Shown in pieces: positions 18,595-27,402 of a stretch of 64,000 nt of DNA. Source of the stretch: JAEZDC01 sp036676415 (GTDB lineage: Bacteria > Bacteroidota > Bacteroidia > Chitinophagales > Chitinophagaceae); the NCBI GenBank assembly GCA_036676415.1, contig JAKFCX010000001.1:128985-192984 (forward strand). Direction: 5' to 3'. The translations under genes were made by a program, and so were the position numbers. Below the pieces are notes generated by a model, which searched no databases, was not told the origin of the DNA, and saw only the letters and a program-made list of their open reading frames with translations. The stretch's first letter is position 1; every line of letters starts with the position of its first letter.

Positions 18595-19854
18595 ATGTCA
18601 ACTCCTCTTGCAGAAAGAATGCGGCCAAATACTTTAGATGAGCTTGTAGGACAAGAGCACCTTACCGGACAAGGAAGTATTTTACGTACTACAATTGAGA
18701 ATGGAAATATTCCTTCCATGATACTTTGGGGACCTCCAGGAACTGGCAAAACAACTATTGCTAATATCATTGCGCACACGTTGAATGTTCCTTACTTTCA
18801 GCTCAGTGCAATCAGCAGTGGAGTGAAAGACGTTCGTGAAGTGATCGAACAGGCCAAACAACAAACCAGTGCCATTCTGTTTATTGATGAGATACATCGT
18901 TTTAATAAAGGTCAACAGGATGCTTTGCTTGGTGCTGTAGAAAAAGGAACAGTAACACTGATCGGTGCTACCACAGAAAATCCCTCTTTTGAAGTGAACT
19001 CGGCTTTGCTCAGCCGAAGCCAGGTTTATGTTTTAAAAGCGTTAGATGAAACAGCACTCACAAAACTTTTACAACAAGCCATTGAAAAAGATGAGCAACT
19101 GCAGCAATATAAAATTGAATTGAAAGAAACTGCAGCACTCATCAACATCAGTGGTGGTGATGCAAGGAAATTATTGAATTTGCTGGAGCTTGTTGTTTCC
19201 GCTTCAAAATCGAAATCTATTATTATTACCGATGATTATGTAATGTCTGTTGCCCAGAAACGCATTGCTATTTATGACAAACAGGGTGAACAGCATTACG
19301 ACATCATCTCCGCTTTTATAAAAAGTATGAGAGGCAGCGATCCCAATGCTGCTGTTTATTGGCTGGCAAGAATGATTGAAGGTGGTGAAGACGTAAAATT
19401 CATTGCACGACGAATGGTGATCTTTGCCAGTGAAGATGTTGGCAATGCAAATCCAAATGCATTGCTCCTTGCTAATACAACTTTTGATGCAGTAAATAAG
19501 ATCGGCTATCCTGAATCACGAATCATTCTCTCACAATGTGCCACTTACCTGGCTTCTTCGGCCAAGAGTAATGCATCTTATATGGCTATCGGCGAAGCAA
19601 TTGCTGCAGTTCAAAAACATGGTGATCTTCCTGTGCCTTTACATATTCGTAATGCACCAACAAAGCTTATGAAAGATCTCAACTACGGAAAAGACTACAA
19701 GTATTCTCACCAGGGTGAAGGAAACTTTCTTGAGCAGGAATATTTACCAGATAAAATAAAAGGCAGTAAGTTTTATGATCCCGGGAATAATGCAAGAGAA
19801 AATGAATTGCGGAAGTTTTTAAAGGATCGCTGGAAAGATAAATACGGTTATTAG
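18595..19854 (+). CDS. rarA: Replication-associated recombination protein RarA (MgsA)
   Basis: A 419-residue AAA+ ATPase of the RarA/WRNIP1 family, which acts at stalled replication forks and is related to clamp-loader subunits. Walker A is WGPPGTGKTT near residue 42, Walker B is LFIDEIHRF near 98, and sensor 1 is GATTENPSFE near 127. The C-terminal tetramerisation part contains KSMRGSDPNAAVYWLARM and ASEDVGNANPNAL. Start ATG fits the conserved LAERMRP N-terminus. Monocistronic; the 3' side holds the palindromic repeat copy B11. Confidence 0.97.
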   Translation: MSTPLAERMRPNTLDELVGQEHLTGQGSILRTTIENGNIPSMILWGPPGTGKTTIANIIAHTLNVPYFQLSAISSGVKDVREVIEQAKQQTSAILFIDEIHRFNKGQQDALLGAVEKGTVTLIGATTENPSFEVNSALLSRSQVYVLKALDETALTKLLQQAIEKDEQLQQYKIELKETAALINISGGDARKLLNLLELVVSASKSKSIIITDDYVMSVAQKRIAIYDKQGEQHYDIISAFIKSMRGSDPNAAVYWLARMIEGGEDVKFIARRMVIFASEDVGNANPNALLLANTTFDAVNKIGYPESRIILSQCATYLASSAKSNASYMAIGEAIAAVQKHGDLPVPLHIRNAPTKLMKDLNYGKDYKYSHQGEGNFLEQEYLPDKIKGSKFYDPGNNARENELRKFLKDRWKDKYGY

Positions 19855-19868
19855 TACACAGGCAGTTG

Positions 19869-19925
19869 TTTTTCATAGCATCTTCGTTGTCCCGATAGCT
19901 ATCGGGACTCACTTCAACTGCAATG
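19869..19925 (-). repeat. Interspersed repeat, palindrome-core copy B11
   Basis: Shares the arms TTTCATAGCAT and ACTCACTTC with the long copies, but the centre is the perfect palindrome CCCGATAGCTATCGGG (19891-19906). Lies between convergent rarA and the peroxidase gene and could act as a terminator. Confidence 0.7.
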
Positions 19926-19926
19926 C

Positions 19927-20967
19927 TTAACGGGGCTTTTTAAATCGATTATCATTTATCATCGTAGAATCGGTTAGTGTATTTAAAAATGCAGTAAGCT
20001 GTCCCTGCTCAAAATTACTCAACGGAATTCCGGCAGTTAACAATGGATCTGTTGTTGGCCCATTTACCACACCACCATTGTAATGCATATACATATTTGT
20101 ATAGCTGAAGAATCGTCCATCATGTGCAAATGGTCTTGTCAGTTGTGCATTCCGCAAAGACAATACACGGAACTTTAAAGAATCATTGCTATTACCTGTT
20201 GCCCTCATTCTGCCAAAATCATTTCTGTCAGGATCAGTTGCAAGCCCAATATTTCTGTAGGTCATATCAGTGAACAAAGGTTCTTTATGACAAGTGCCAC
20301 ATTTCGTTTTAAAAATATCATAACCCAATTGTTCGGCTAAAGTAAATGTAGCTTCTCCTCTTTTCACTTTGTCATACTTGCTGTTATTACTAACAATGGT
20401 CAATACAAACTGTGATAATGCTTTTGTCATTCTATCAGCATTGATCTCCGGATCACCATAAGCAGCACGAAACATACTCCTGTACATTGCGTCCATCTTC
20501 AACTTAGCAATAACATTTTCGACTGTTTCACCCATATCAACCGGTGAATTGATGTGATCGATATATACATCTTCCAGTTTCTTTTTACTTCCATCCTGCA
20601 AAAACTCATTGTACCAGGCCATGTTATAAATGCCGGGAGGATTTCTGTAAGTATCTCCTCCATGACCATGTGCAAATGAATGATCTTCATGTGTAAATGC
20701 ACTCTCCTGTTCATGGCAACTTGCACACGAAATATGATGAGTTTTACTCAGCATACCTTCATAAAAAAGATGCCTGCCCAGTTCAATTCCTTCAGCTGTC
20801 AATGGATTCTGTGTGAAATCATACTCCGGCTCCGGCCATCCTGCAGGAACAATAAAACTTACTGCATTTGGAGGAAGTATATAATCGATCTTTCTGCAAC
20901 TCTCTAACAAGAGAGCTCCACTAATGATAAATCCAATAATCAATATCAGTACATATCGCTTCATCAA
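19927..20967 (-). CDS. Di-heme cytochrome-c peroxidase (CcpA/MauG family) lipoprotein
   Basis: A 346-residue exported protein with a lipoprotein-type N-terminus (LLLESC, C24) and two c-type heme sites: CASCH (81-85) and CGTCH (223-227). This layout, with the conserved FYEGMLSKTHHISC segment before the first heme and FAHDGRF near residue 295, is that of bacterial di-heme cytochrome-c peroxidases, which reduce hydrogen peroxide in the periplasm. Members of this group may instead be MauG-like oxidases. Its start codon overlaps the arfB stop by four bases if the listed ends are correct, so the two are probably one transcript. Confidence 0.9.
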   Translation of the reverse strand: MMKRYVLILIIGFIISGALLLESCRKIDYILPPNAVSFIVPAGWPEPEYDFTQNPLTAEGIELGRHLFYEGMLSKTHHISCASCHEQESAFTHEDHSFAHGHGGDTYRNPPGIYNMAWYNEFLQDGSKKKLEDVYIDHINSPVDMGETVENVIAKLKMDAMYRSMFRAAYGDPEINADRMTKALSQFVLTIVSNNSKYDKVKRGEATFTLAEQLGYDIFKTKCGTCHKEPLFTDMTYRNIGLATDPDRNDFGRMRATGNSNDSLKFRVLSLRNAQLTRPFAHDGRFFSYTNMYMHYNGGVVNGPTTDPLLTAGIPLSNFEQGQLTAFLNTLTDSTMINDNRFKKPR

Positions 20968-21371
20968 AAATCGGTTGATCTGTATTTCTTTCTTGTTTGC
21001 TTTATCTCACTTCTCGTTTTCTTATTCTTCAAGATCTTCTCTTTTACAGCTTTCGGAACCTTTGTAGCTATTCTCGATTTCTTCTTCACCAAAGCCTGTT
21101 CAATAAGATGATTCATTTTTTTGATGACACGTTGCTTGTTACCAAGCTGTGATCTTTCAACCTGTGATTTCACCAGCAAAAATCCTTCAGCAGTGATCTT
21201 ATTAGCCAGCTTTTCCTTTACCAGCAACTTCTGGTCATCATTCAATAATTGCGAAGTTTCAACATTCCACCTACCCTCTACCATCGTCTCTACCTTGTTT
21301 ACATTCTGGCCACCTTTGCCTCCACTTCTTGCTGTTCTGAATGCTATCTCCTGTGTAATATCTACATTCAT
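20964..21371 (-). CDS. arfB: Alternative ribosome-rescue peptidyl-tRNA hydrolase ArfB
   Basis: Class I release-factor-like protein that hydrolyses peptidyl-tRNA on stalled ribosomes. The catalytic GGQ lies in RSGGKGGQNVNK, followed by the basic, lysine-rich C-terminal tail typical of ArfB (KKSRIATKVPKAVKEKILKN, in part). I place the start at the internal ATG at 21371 (MNVDITQEIAFRT), which fits family N-termini. The upstream ATG at 21416 is also in frame and would add 15 residues, but a TACCTTTA -7-like box ends one base before it. Overlaps the peroxidase gene by four bases; divergent from dtd. Confidence 0.9.
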   Translation of the reverse strand: MNVDITQEIAFRTARSGGKGGQNVNKVETMVEGRWNVETSQLLNDDQKLLVKEKLANKITAEGFLLVKSQVERSQLGNKQRVIKKMNHLIEQALVKKKSRIATKVPKAVKEKILKNKKTRSEIKQTRKKYRSTDF

Positions 21372-21447
21372 ATAATAGTTACGATATTTAGACCTGAGAT
21401 CATCGATCTCCACCATATAAAGGTAGAAGTAAAACTGTTAAAGAATT

Positions 21448-21903
21448 ATGAGAGTGGTTATCCAGAGAGTAACAGAAGCATCTGTAAAAGTTGATGAAAA
21501 GGTGACCGGAGAAATAACATCAGGTTTACTCGTCTTGCTGGGAATTGAAGATACAGATACTGATGAAGACGTTTTATGGCTTAGCAATAAGATCGTTAAC
21601 TTACGAATCTTTAATGATGACGCTGGTGTAATGAATAAAAGTTTACCAGAAGTTGATGGAGATATCTTACTCATAAGCCAGTTCACCTTGCATGCATCTA
21701 CAAAAAAAGGAAACCGGCCTTCTTATATCAAAGCATCCAAACCTGATTTAGCCATTCCTATGTACGAGAAAATGATAAAACAATTAGAAACTTATCTCAA
21801 TAAAAAAATTCAAACAGGAGTATTTGGTGCTGATATGAAAGTGAGTTTATTAAACGACGGACCGGTGACGATAATTATTGATTCGAAGAACAAAGACTTT
21901 TGA
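21448..21903 (+). CDS. dtd: D-aminoacyl-tRNA deacylase
   Basis: A 151-residue homodimeric enzyme that removes D-amino acids from mischarged tRNAs. The two family signatures are visible: SQFTLHA with nearby KGNRPSY, and NDGPVTIIID near the C-terminus (GPVT is the cross-subunit motif). N-terminus MRVVIQRVTEASVKVD is canonical, so the start is secure. Divergent from arfB; followed by a structured repeat at 21908-21982. Confidence 0.97.
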   Translation: MRVVIQRVTEASVKVDEKVTGEITSGLLVLLGIEDTDTDEDVLWLSNKIVNLRIFNDDAGVMNKSLPEVDGDILLISQFTLHASTKKGNRPSYIKASKPDLAIPMYEKMIKQLETYLNKKIQTGVFGADMKVSLLNDGPVTIIIDSKNKDF

Positions 21904-21907
21904 ACTA

Positions 21908-21982
21908 ACCGCAAAGACGCAGAGAACGCAAAGTTTACGCAGAGCCTCTGCGAGATCTCTTTAAACTCAGGGGCTTTGCGGT
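21908..21982. repeat. CTTTGCG-type inverted-repeat element C1
   Basis: 75 bp intergenic element with terminal inverted repeats ACCGCAAAG (21908-21916) and CTTTGCGGT (21974-21982). An internal hairpin GCAGAG/CTCTGC lies at 21939-21951. The sequence GCAAAGACGCAGAG belongs to a repeat type common between genes of Bacteroidota. Confidence 0.65.
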
Positions 21983-21999
21983 AATAAAAAATTCGTGTA

Positions 22000-22326
22000 A
22001 TGACCATAAAAGAAGCGCAGCAACAAGTAGACAACTGGATCAAAACCATCGGTGTTCGTTATTTCAGTGAGCTTACCAACATGGCCATCCTTACAGAAGA
22101 AGTAGGTGAACTGGCCAGGATCATGGCAAGGAAATATGGTGACCAGTCTTTTAAAGAATCTGATAAAAACAAAGACCTGGGTGATGAAATGGCCGATGTG
22201 CTTTGGGTACTCATTTGTCTCGCCAACCAAACAGGTGTTGATCTTACCGCTGCTATGGAAAAAAACTTTGAAAAGAAATCAACTCGTGATGCAGAGAGGC
22301 ATCAGAATAATGAAAAGCTGAAATAG
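22000..22326 (+). CDS. MazG-like nucleotide pyrophosphohydrolase
   Basis: A 108-residue all-alpha NTP pyrophosphohydrolase of the MazG-like type. The metal-binding residues are in LTEEVGELAR (ExxE) and DLGDEMADVLW (ExxD), as in the single-domain family. It probably hydrolyses non-canonical nucleoside triphosphates. It stands alone; the next 108 bp contain low-complexity direct repeats (CTTACATCC, CTTATATCC) and no gene. Confidence 0.92.
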   Translation: MTIKEAQQQVDNWIKTIGVRYFSELTNMAILTEEVGELARIMARKYGDQSFKESDKNKDLGDEMADVLWVLICLANQTGVDLTAAMEKNFEKKSTRDAERHQNNEKLK

Positions 22327-22434
22327 CTACTAATAAATAGTCGATGATAGTCAGATTCTATATCTTACATCCGACATCTTATATCCAACAACGGCCTCCA
22401 TACATTGGCATACAGTTAGTTACAATCATTAATC

Positions 22435-23442
22435 ATGAAACTGAGTCTTACAAATATCTGGACCATCTTTAAGCAGGCATTTTCAGAATTTATCGATATC
22501 AATATCCCGAAAATGGCAGCAGCACTGGCTTATTATACAGTGTTTGCGCTTGCTCCTATGCTTGTAGTGATCATTACCATACTCCAATTCACCTATGGAG
22601 AAGAAGCCATACAAGGGGATTTGTATCCTCAGCTCTCCGGTTTTTTTGGTGCAGAAGCAGGTCTCCAGATCCAGGAGATGATTAAAAATGCCGCTATCTC
22701 TGGTAAGAGTACCTTATCAACAATACTCAGTGTATTCATCCTCATTTTCACAGCTACGGGAGTATTTGTAGAGATCCAGGATTCCATCAATAGCATCTGG
22801 CATTTAAAAGCAAAACCGAAAGGTGGGTTCATGAAAATTCTTTTTGATCGACTGCTGAGTTTTTCAATGGTGGTGAGTCTTGGTTTTATATTATTAGTAT
22901 CGCTTACAATAAACTCTGTGGTGGAATCGCTGATGGGAAATCTTGAAAAACTTTTTCCCGATTCAATGGTTTACATTGCTTATACCGTTAACCTGGTTAT
23001 CACTTTTGCCATTATCACGTTACTGTTCTCCACCATTTTCAAAGTATTGCCCGATGCAGTTATTAAATGGAAACATGTTTTGCCTGGTGCTATCGCTACT
23101 TCAGTACTTTTTATGCTGGGAAAATTTGGAATTACCTTATACCTGAGCACAAGTAATATTGGTTCTACTTATGGTGCTGCCGGCTCTATTATTATCATTT
23201 TACTCTGGGTCTATTATTCAGCTATCATTTTATATTTCGGAGCATTGCTAACCCGAATTTATTTATCCTGCACCGGACGTGGCATCAAACCAAATAAATA
23301 TGCCTATTTCGTAAGACATGTAGAGATCGAAAATAAAGCAACACTTGCAGCACAACCTGCAGCAAGAGAACTGAAAAAGCACATAAAAGAAGATGAACAA
23401 GCCAAACAGGAGGAGGATCCTGATAAAAGAATAGGCTTTTAG
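22435..23442 (+). CDS. YihY/BrkB family inner-membrane protein
   Basis: A 335-residue membrane protein of the YihY/virulence factor BrkB family (sometimes misnamed ribonuclease BN). It has a cytoplasmic N-terminus with FIDINIPKMAAALAYYTVFALAPM and about six transmembrane helices up to residue 280. A charged C-terminal tail is rich in Lys and Glu. The conserved GAAGSIIIILLWVYYSAIILYFGA segment is present (shown here only as a landmark near residues 240-265). Substrate unknown for the family. Confidence 0.93.
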   Translation: MKLSLTNIWTIFKQAFSEFIDINIPKMAAALAYYTVFALAPMLVVIITILQFTYGEEAIQGDLYPQLSGFFGAEAGLQIQEMIKNAAISGKSTLSTILSVFILIFTATGVFVEIQDSINSIWHLKAKPKGGFMKILFDRLLSFSMVVSLGFILLVSLTINSVVESLMGNLEKLFPDSMVYIAYTVNLVITFAIITLLFSTIFKVLPDAVIKWKHVLPGAIATSVLFMLGKFGITLYLSTSNIGSTYGAAGSIIIILLWVYYSAIILYFGALLTRIYLSCTGRGIKPNKYAYFVRHVEIENKATLAAQPAARELKKHIKEDEQAKQEEDPDKRIGF

Positions 23443-23456
23443 ATACCAGCACAGGT

Positions 23457-23548
23457 TTTCATAGCATCGTCTGTTGCGTCGCAAATCCGACGAAGGAGGA
23501 TTCATCGAGACAATAATCTAAAACAGATATTTGCGAGGTAATCACTTC
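23457..23548 (-). repeat. Interspersed repeat, long-core copy R3
   Basis: Plus strand begins TTTCATAGCATCGTC and ends GAGGTAATCACTTC. Inner stem CGTCG 23477-23481 with CGACG 23488-23492, loop CAAATC 23482-23487. The outer stem is weaker than in R1 and R2 (one mismatch). Lies between two co-directional genes. Confidence 0.7.
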
Positions 23549-23636
23549 ATCTTCCGGTATGTTGACTGATCAGGCAAAGAACCTGTGGGTTAAACTGTCT
23601 TCACAATTCACCTTTCACCATTCACCATTCACTTCT

Positions 23637-23644
23637 TACCTTTG
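23637..23644 (+). promoter_or_regulatory. -7 box (TACCTTTG) for glyS
   Basis: TACCTTTG, seven bases before the ATG at 23652. It is preceded by a low-complexity stretch of repeated TTCACCATTCAC (about 23600-23635). Confidence 0.6.
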
Positions 23645-23651
23645 CCGCCTT

Positions 23652-25121
23652 ATGAGCAGCATACAGGACAATAAATTTCAGTCGATCATTTCCCATGCAA
23701 AAGAATATGGGTTTGTATTTCCAAGCAGTGAGATCTATGATGGTTTAGGTGCAGTATATGATTACGGTCCCTGGGGTTCTGAATTAAAAAAGAACATCCG
23801 TGATTACTGGTGGAAGAGCATGACACAAATGCATGAGAATATTGTTGGTATTGATGCTGCAATATTCATGCACCCAACAACCTGGAAAGCCAGTGGCCAC
23901 GTCGATAATTTCAGTGACCCAATGATCGATAACAAGGATAGCAAAAAACGTTATCGTGTTGATCATTTGATAGAAGCACAGGCAGATAAGCTAAGAGAAA
24001 AAGGAGCCGAAGGAGAAAAAGAGGCTGAAGCACTCATAGCTGAGATGGATCGTTTATTAGGTGCTGATGATTTTGCAGGGCTTAAATCTTTACTTGAAAC
24101 AAACAAGATCGTTTGTGCTGTAAGTGGTACTGATAACTGGACCGACATTCGCCAATTTAATTTGATGTTCTCTACCCAAATGGGTTCTGTGGCTGATGAT
24201 GCTGATGAAATTTATTTAAGACCAGAAACAGCACAGGGAATATTCGTGAACTTCCTGAATGTTCAGAAGACTGCGAGAATGAAAATTCCTTTTGGTATTG
24301 CACAAACAGGAAAGGCTTTCAGGAATGAGATCGTTGCAAGGCAGTTCATTTTTCGCATGAGGGAATTTGAACAGATGGAAATGCAGTTCTTCTGCAGACC
24401 AGGCACAGAAGACAAATGGTACGAGTACTGGAAGAATGAAAGAATGAACTGGCATTTAAGTTTAGGAATTGATCCTTCCAAATACCGTTACCACGATCAT
24501 GCGAAACTTGCACATTATGCAAAAGCTGCAGTGGACATAGAATTTGAATTCCCGATTGGTTTTAAAGAAGTGGAAGGTATCCACTCAAGAACAGATTTTG
24601 ACCTGAAGCAACACCAGGAATACAGCAAAAAGAAACAGCAATATTTCGATGCTGAGTTAGATGAAAATGGAAAACCTTATGGCAATTACATTCCTTACGT
24701 GGTTGAAACATCTATTGGTTTAGACAGGATGTTCTTACTTGTATTGAGCAATGCTTATGAAGAAGAAGTGATACCAAAAGAAGATGGCAAGAATGATAGC
24801 AGAACAGTATTAAGATTTCCTGCCAAGATCGCTCCTATGAAACTGGCTGTATTGCCATTGATGAAGAAAGATGGTTTACCTGAACTTGCCAGGAAATTAA
24901 TGGATGATTGCAAACCACATTTCCGTTGCTTTTATGAAGAGAAAGACACCATTGGTAAAAGATACAGGAGAATGGATGCTATTGGTACACCTTTCTGCGT
25001 TACAATTGATCACCAGACAAAAGAAGATGATACAGTTACGATTCGTTACAGGGATAATATGCAGCAGGAAAGAGTGCCAATGAGTAAGGTGAAGGAGATT
25101 GTGATGAATGCAATGATGTAA
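23652..25121 (+). CDS. glyS: Glycine--tRNA ligase (homodimeric, class II)
   Basis: A 489-residue class II glycyl-tRNA synthetase of the alpha-2, archaeal/eukaryotic-like type. It begins at the ATG at 23652 (MSSIQDNKFQSIISHAKEYG). An upstream in-frame ATG at 23559 is rejected because the TAnnTTTG box lies between the two. Motif 1 region VFPSSEIYDGLGAVYDYGP, motif 2 (FRNEIVARQFIFRMREFEQMEM) and motif 3 (SIGLDRMFL) are all present. The C-terminal anticodon-binding domain starts near residue 390. Confidence 0.97.
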   Translation: MSSIQDNKFQSIISHAKEYGFVFPSSEIYDGLGAVYDYGPWGSELKKNIRDYWWKSMTQMHENIVGIDAAIFMHPTTWKASGHVDNFSDPMIDNKDSKKRYRVDHLIEAQADKLREKGAEGEKEAEALIAEMDRLLGADDFAGLKSLLETNKIVCAVSGTDNWTDIRQFNLMFSTQMGSVADDADEIYLRPETAQGIFVNFLNVQKTARMKIPFGIAQTGKAFRNEIVARQFIFRMREFEQMEMQFFCRPGTEDKWYEYWKNERMNWHLSLGIDPSKYRYHDHAKLAHYAKAAVDIEFEFPIGFKEVEGIHSRTDFDLKQHQEYSKKKQQYFDAELDENGKPYGNYIPYVVETSIGLDRMFLLVLSNAYEEEVIPKEDGKNDSRTVLRFPAKIAPMKLAVLPLMKKDGLPELARKLMDDCKPHFRCFYEEKDTIGKRYRRMDAIGTPFCVTIDHQTKEDDTVTIRYRDNMQQERVPMSKVKEIVMNAMM

Positions 25122-25189
25122 AGTAAAAACTGAATTAAGAAGAATCCCCAATTATAACTTGCTACTTAGAAAGCAACAACCCCTCTCTT

Positions 25190-25861
25190 ATGACTTTAAA
25201 AGAAACTCTACTAAAAAGAGCAGATTTTGTTTTAGAAAATGCTTCATTGGCAAAAAAGAGTGGAAAAACAAATGAATATGGATCTATAGAAATTGATTAT
25301 GTTAAAATGAATTCATTCAGAACCTGTGCAAAATCTTTCATACTGAGCCTCTTTAAACAGGAGCATCCATACTTCACTTCTTTTTCTGACGTAACAAGGG
25401 ATCGTTATTCATCCAACTTAGAAGCAGGTGTTGCAATTATTGAAAATGTGAAAGCGGAAATTATTAATGACTGGCTCTCGAGTATTAAAGGTTTGGTTTC
25501 CGCAGAAATCTATTCCGACTTTTTAGATATGGCTAAACATCTCTTAGATAGAGATTACAAAGACGCTGCTGCAGTAATGATTGGTGGTGTTTTGGAAGAA
25601 CAACTTAGACAATTGTGCATTAAACATGGAATTCCGATAACTCAAGAAAAAGATGGAAAAGTGGTGCCATTGAAAGCTGACAGACTCAACAGCGAACTTG
25701 CCAAAGCCGAGGTTTATAATAAATTAGATCAAAAAAATGTTACTGCTCAATTGGATTTAAGAAATAATGCTGCACATGGAAGCTACAATCAATATGATAA
25801 AAATCAAGTAGAAATAATGTATGATTCCGTAACTAATTTTATAGTAAGACACCAGTTATAA
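25190..25861 (+). CDS. Unrecognised protein with C-terminal HEPN-like RNxxxH motif
   Basis: A 223-residue soluble, mainly helical protein that I cannot assign to a named family. The C-terminal third carries DLRNNAAHGSY: R191 to H196 matches the Rx4H pattern of HEPN RNases and related DUF4145-like domains. It is followed by a helix (VEIMYDSVTNFIVRH) as in those folds. No MNT nucleotidyltransferase, Schlafen or other typical HEPN partner lies beside it. Its AT-rich codon use looks somewhat different from neighbouring housekeeping genes, compatible with acquisition. An RNase or defence role is inference only. Confidence 0.75.
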   Translation: MTLKETLLKRADFVLENASLAKKSGKTNEYGSIEIDYVKMNSFRTCAKSFILSLFKQEHPYFTSFSDVTRDRYSSNLEAGVAIIENVKAEIINDWLSSIKGLVSAEIYSDFLDMAKHLLDRDYKDAAAVMIGGVLEEQLRQLCIKHGIPITQEKDGKVVPLKADRLNSELAKAEVYNKLDQKNVTAQLDLRNNAAHGSYNQYDKNQVEIMYDSVTNFIVRHQL

Positions 25862-25892
25862 ATATTCCAAATTCAAAGCCCACTTTGTTTCC

Positions 25893-25944
25893 CTCAGTAC
25901 AAGAGTGCGACGCAAGTAAAGCTCAATAGCAGCATTGGCCTATG
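25893..25944 (+). repeat. Interspersed repeat, minimal-core copy B2
   Basis: Contains CAGTACAAGAGTGCGACGC, then AAAGCTCAATAGCAGCATTG. Its outer arm is like that of B6 (AAAGCTACATAGCAGCACCA). Confidence 0.65.
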
Positions 25945-25957
25945 CTCAATAATATCC

Positions 25958-26027
25958 ACGCAAAGCAGATAAGTAAGCAAAGTCGCAAAGAGTCTTAGAA
26001 CCTTTTGCCATCTTTGCGTCTTTGCGT
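25958..26027. repeat. CTTTGCG-type inverted-repeat element C2
   Basis: Terminal inverted repeats ACGCAAAG (25958-25965) and CTTTGCGT (26020-26027), with an additional CTTTGCGT at 26012-26019. It lies directly at the 3' end of the flavin reductase gene. Confidence 0.6.
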
Positions 26028-26033
26028 GAAACC

Positions 26034-26762
26034 CTATCCGTACAACTCCAGGTGAATATCTTTCTTATCATACCCCAATGCAATGATCTTTTGCCTGGCT
26101 TCATCAACCATGTTCTTCCAGCCACAGAGATAAAAGGTTGCATCAGGTTTTGAAGTGTTGATGATCTCTTCGTAAATACCATGCACATATCCTTTTCTTA
26201 GTGCTGGATCATCACCAGTTTCTCTTGAACAAGTTGGAAGGTATTGGAAGGATGGAAGTTTCTGCTGCAGTTCCAACAATTCCTCAGCGTATAGAAAATC
26301 CGATTTCATCCTGCAACCGAAAATGAGATACAGGTTTTTGTGTGGTACATTATTCTGATAAATGTATTGCACCATCGACCGGAAAGGAGCAATACCAGTT
26401 CCGGTACAGATTAAGAAAAGATCCTTCTCAATTGTTTCGGGTAATGTAAAAACACCCTGTGCACCCCTGAATAAAAGTTCGGAACCCACTTTCACTTCGT
26501 CAAAAAGATAGGCAGTACCAATTCCGCCAGGCAATTGCACAACGATCAGTTCAAAAACATTGGAACCATCAGGCCATGAAGCAATGGAATAACTTCTCCA
26601 TCTTTTATTCTTCTTCTCGTGAATGGGAAGATCAAGTGTAACGAATTGTCCTGGTTTGAAATCGAAAACTTCTAACTCAGGAACTTCTATCCAGAATCTC
26701 CTGGTATATTGAGTAGCATCTTCTATCCTAATTACTTTACCGGTTCGCCAGGGCAATAACAT
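26034..26762 (-). CDS. Ferredoxin-NADP(+) reductase-like FAD oxidoreductase
   Basis: A 242-residue flavoprotein of the ferredoxin-NADP reductase superfamily. The FAD-binding RWRSYSIAS segment (RxYS) is near residue 53, the NAD(P)-phosphate segment CTGTGIAPFRSM near 113, and the C-terminal CGWKNMVDEAR region near 210. It has no ferredoxin or globin domain. The partner is unknown; reduction of ferredoxin or flavodoxin, or a desaturase/hydroxylase system, are possible. It follows the lipoprotein gene with a short gap and may share its transcript. Confidence 0.88.
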   Translation of the reverse strand: MLLPWRTGKVIRIEDATQYTRRFWIEVPELEVFDFKPGQFVTLDLPIHEKKNKRWRSYSIASWPDGSNVFELIVVQLPGGIGTAYLFDEVKVGSELLFRGAQGVFTLPETIEKDLFLICTGTGIAPFRSMVQYIYQNNVPHKNLYLIFGCRMKSDFLYAEELLELQQKLPSFQYLPTCSRETGDDPALRKGYVHGIYEEIINTSKPDATFYLCGWKNMVDEARQKIIALGYDKKDIHLELYG

Positions 26763-26790
26763 GTGAAGGTTTTAAACAAAAGAAAGCAAT

Positions 26791-27306
26791 CTATTTATAA
26801 AAGACAGTTTGGAGTTCAATTTCTTTTGCAATCGTATGCGTAAACTGTTTATTGTTCCATTCTGTTATCACCACCATATCGTTAGTTTTTAACATCGAGG
26901 CAATGTTCGGAGGAACTTTTGCTTTCATCGGCACTAAGGTAAGCTGCCATAGCCTGTTGCCTCTTTTTGCAGCGATTGTAACCGGTTGTGCATTGGACTT
27001 CAGTTTTCCTACTTCATATTTACCGGCCTTGATCTCTTCAGGTTGCACTGCAAAAACGCCTTTATTGGTATAGACTACATTCCAGCTCGGCAAATATTTT
27101 CCTGTTGTTTCTGCAAAAAGATAATGTAAACCATCAACACCTGAATTTACCTGGTTGCCATTACTGTCAACCTCTACATTACCAGCAACGGTTACCAGCC
27201 AGTAAGAATGAAGTTTTACAACGTTGTTCTTTACCTGTGCACAAGCTGAAACCATGATCGACAGGCAAAATATTTGCAGCAAGAAGTAGCGGTTGAGAAT
27301 CTTCAT
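26791..27306 (-). CDS. Small lipoprotein of unknown function
   Basis: A small exported protein with lipobox VSAC (MVSACAQ). I recognise no domain. I place the start at the ATG at 27306 (MKILNRYFLLQIF). In-frame ATGs at 27321 and 27315 are possible, but a TATCTTTA -7-like box overlaps the first. The body is beta-rich with a central tryptophan-containing strand (NRLWQLTLVPMKAKVPP). It precedes the flavin reductase on the same strand. Confidence 0.75.
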   Translation of the reverse strand: MKILNRYFLLQIFCLSIMVSACAQVKNNVVKLHSYWLVTVAGNVEVDSNGNQVNSGVDGLHYLFAETTGKYLPSWNVVYTNKGVFAVQPEEIKAGKYEVGKLKSNAQPVTIAAKRGNRLWQLTLVPMKAKVPPNIASMLKTNDMVVITEWNNKQFTHTIAKEIELQTVFYK

Positions 27307-27402
27307 AATCTTCATTTCCATAAAGATACATTCAAAAGCAGCTGAATGAATCTAAATATCATCTCCAAATAGCAATGATGATGTTATTTTTATACAACTG
27401 AT

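Noticed and set aside
23559..23651. N-terminal extension of glyS from the upstream ATG
   Set aside because: The extension translates low-complexity repeat DNA, and the TACCTTTG box lies between that ATG and the conserved start.
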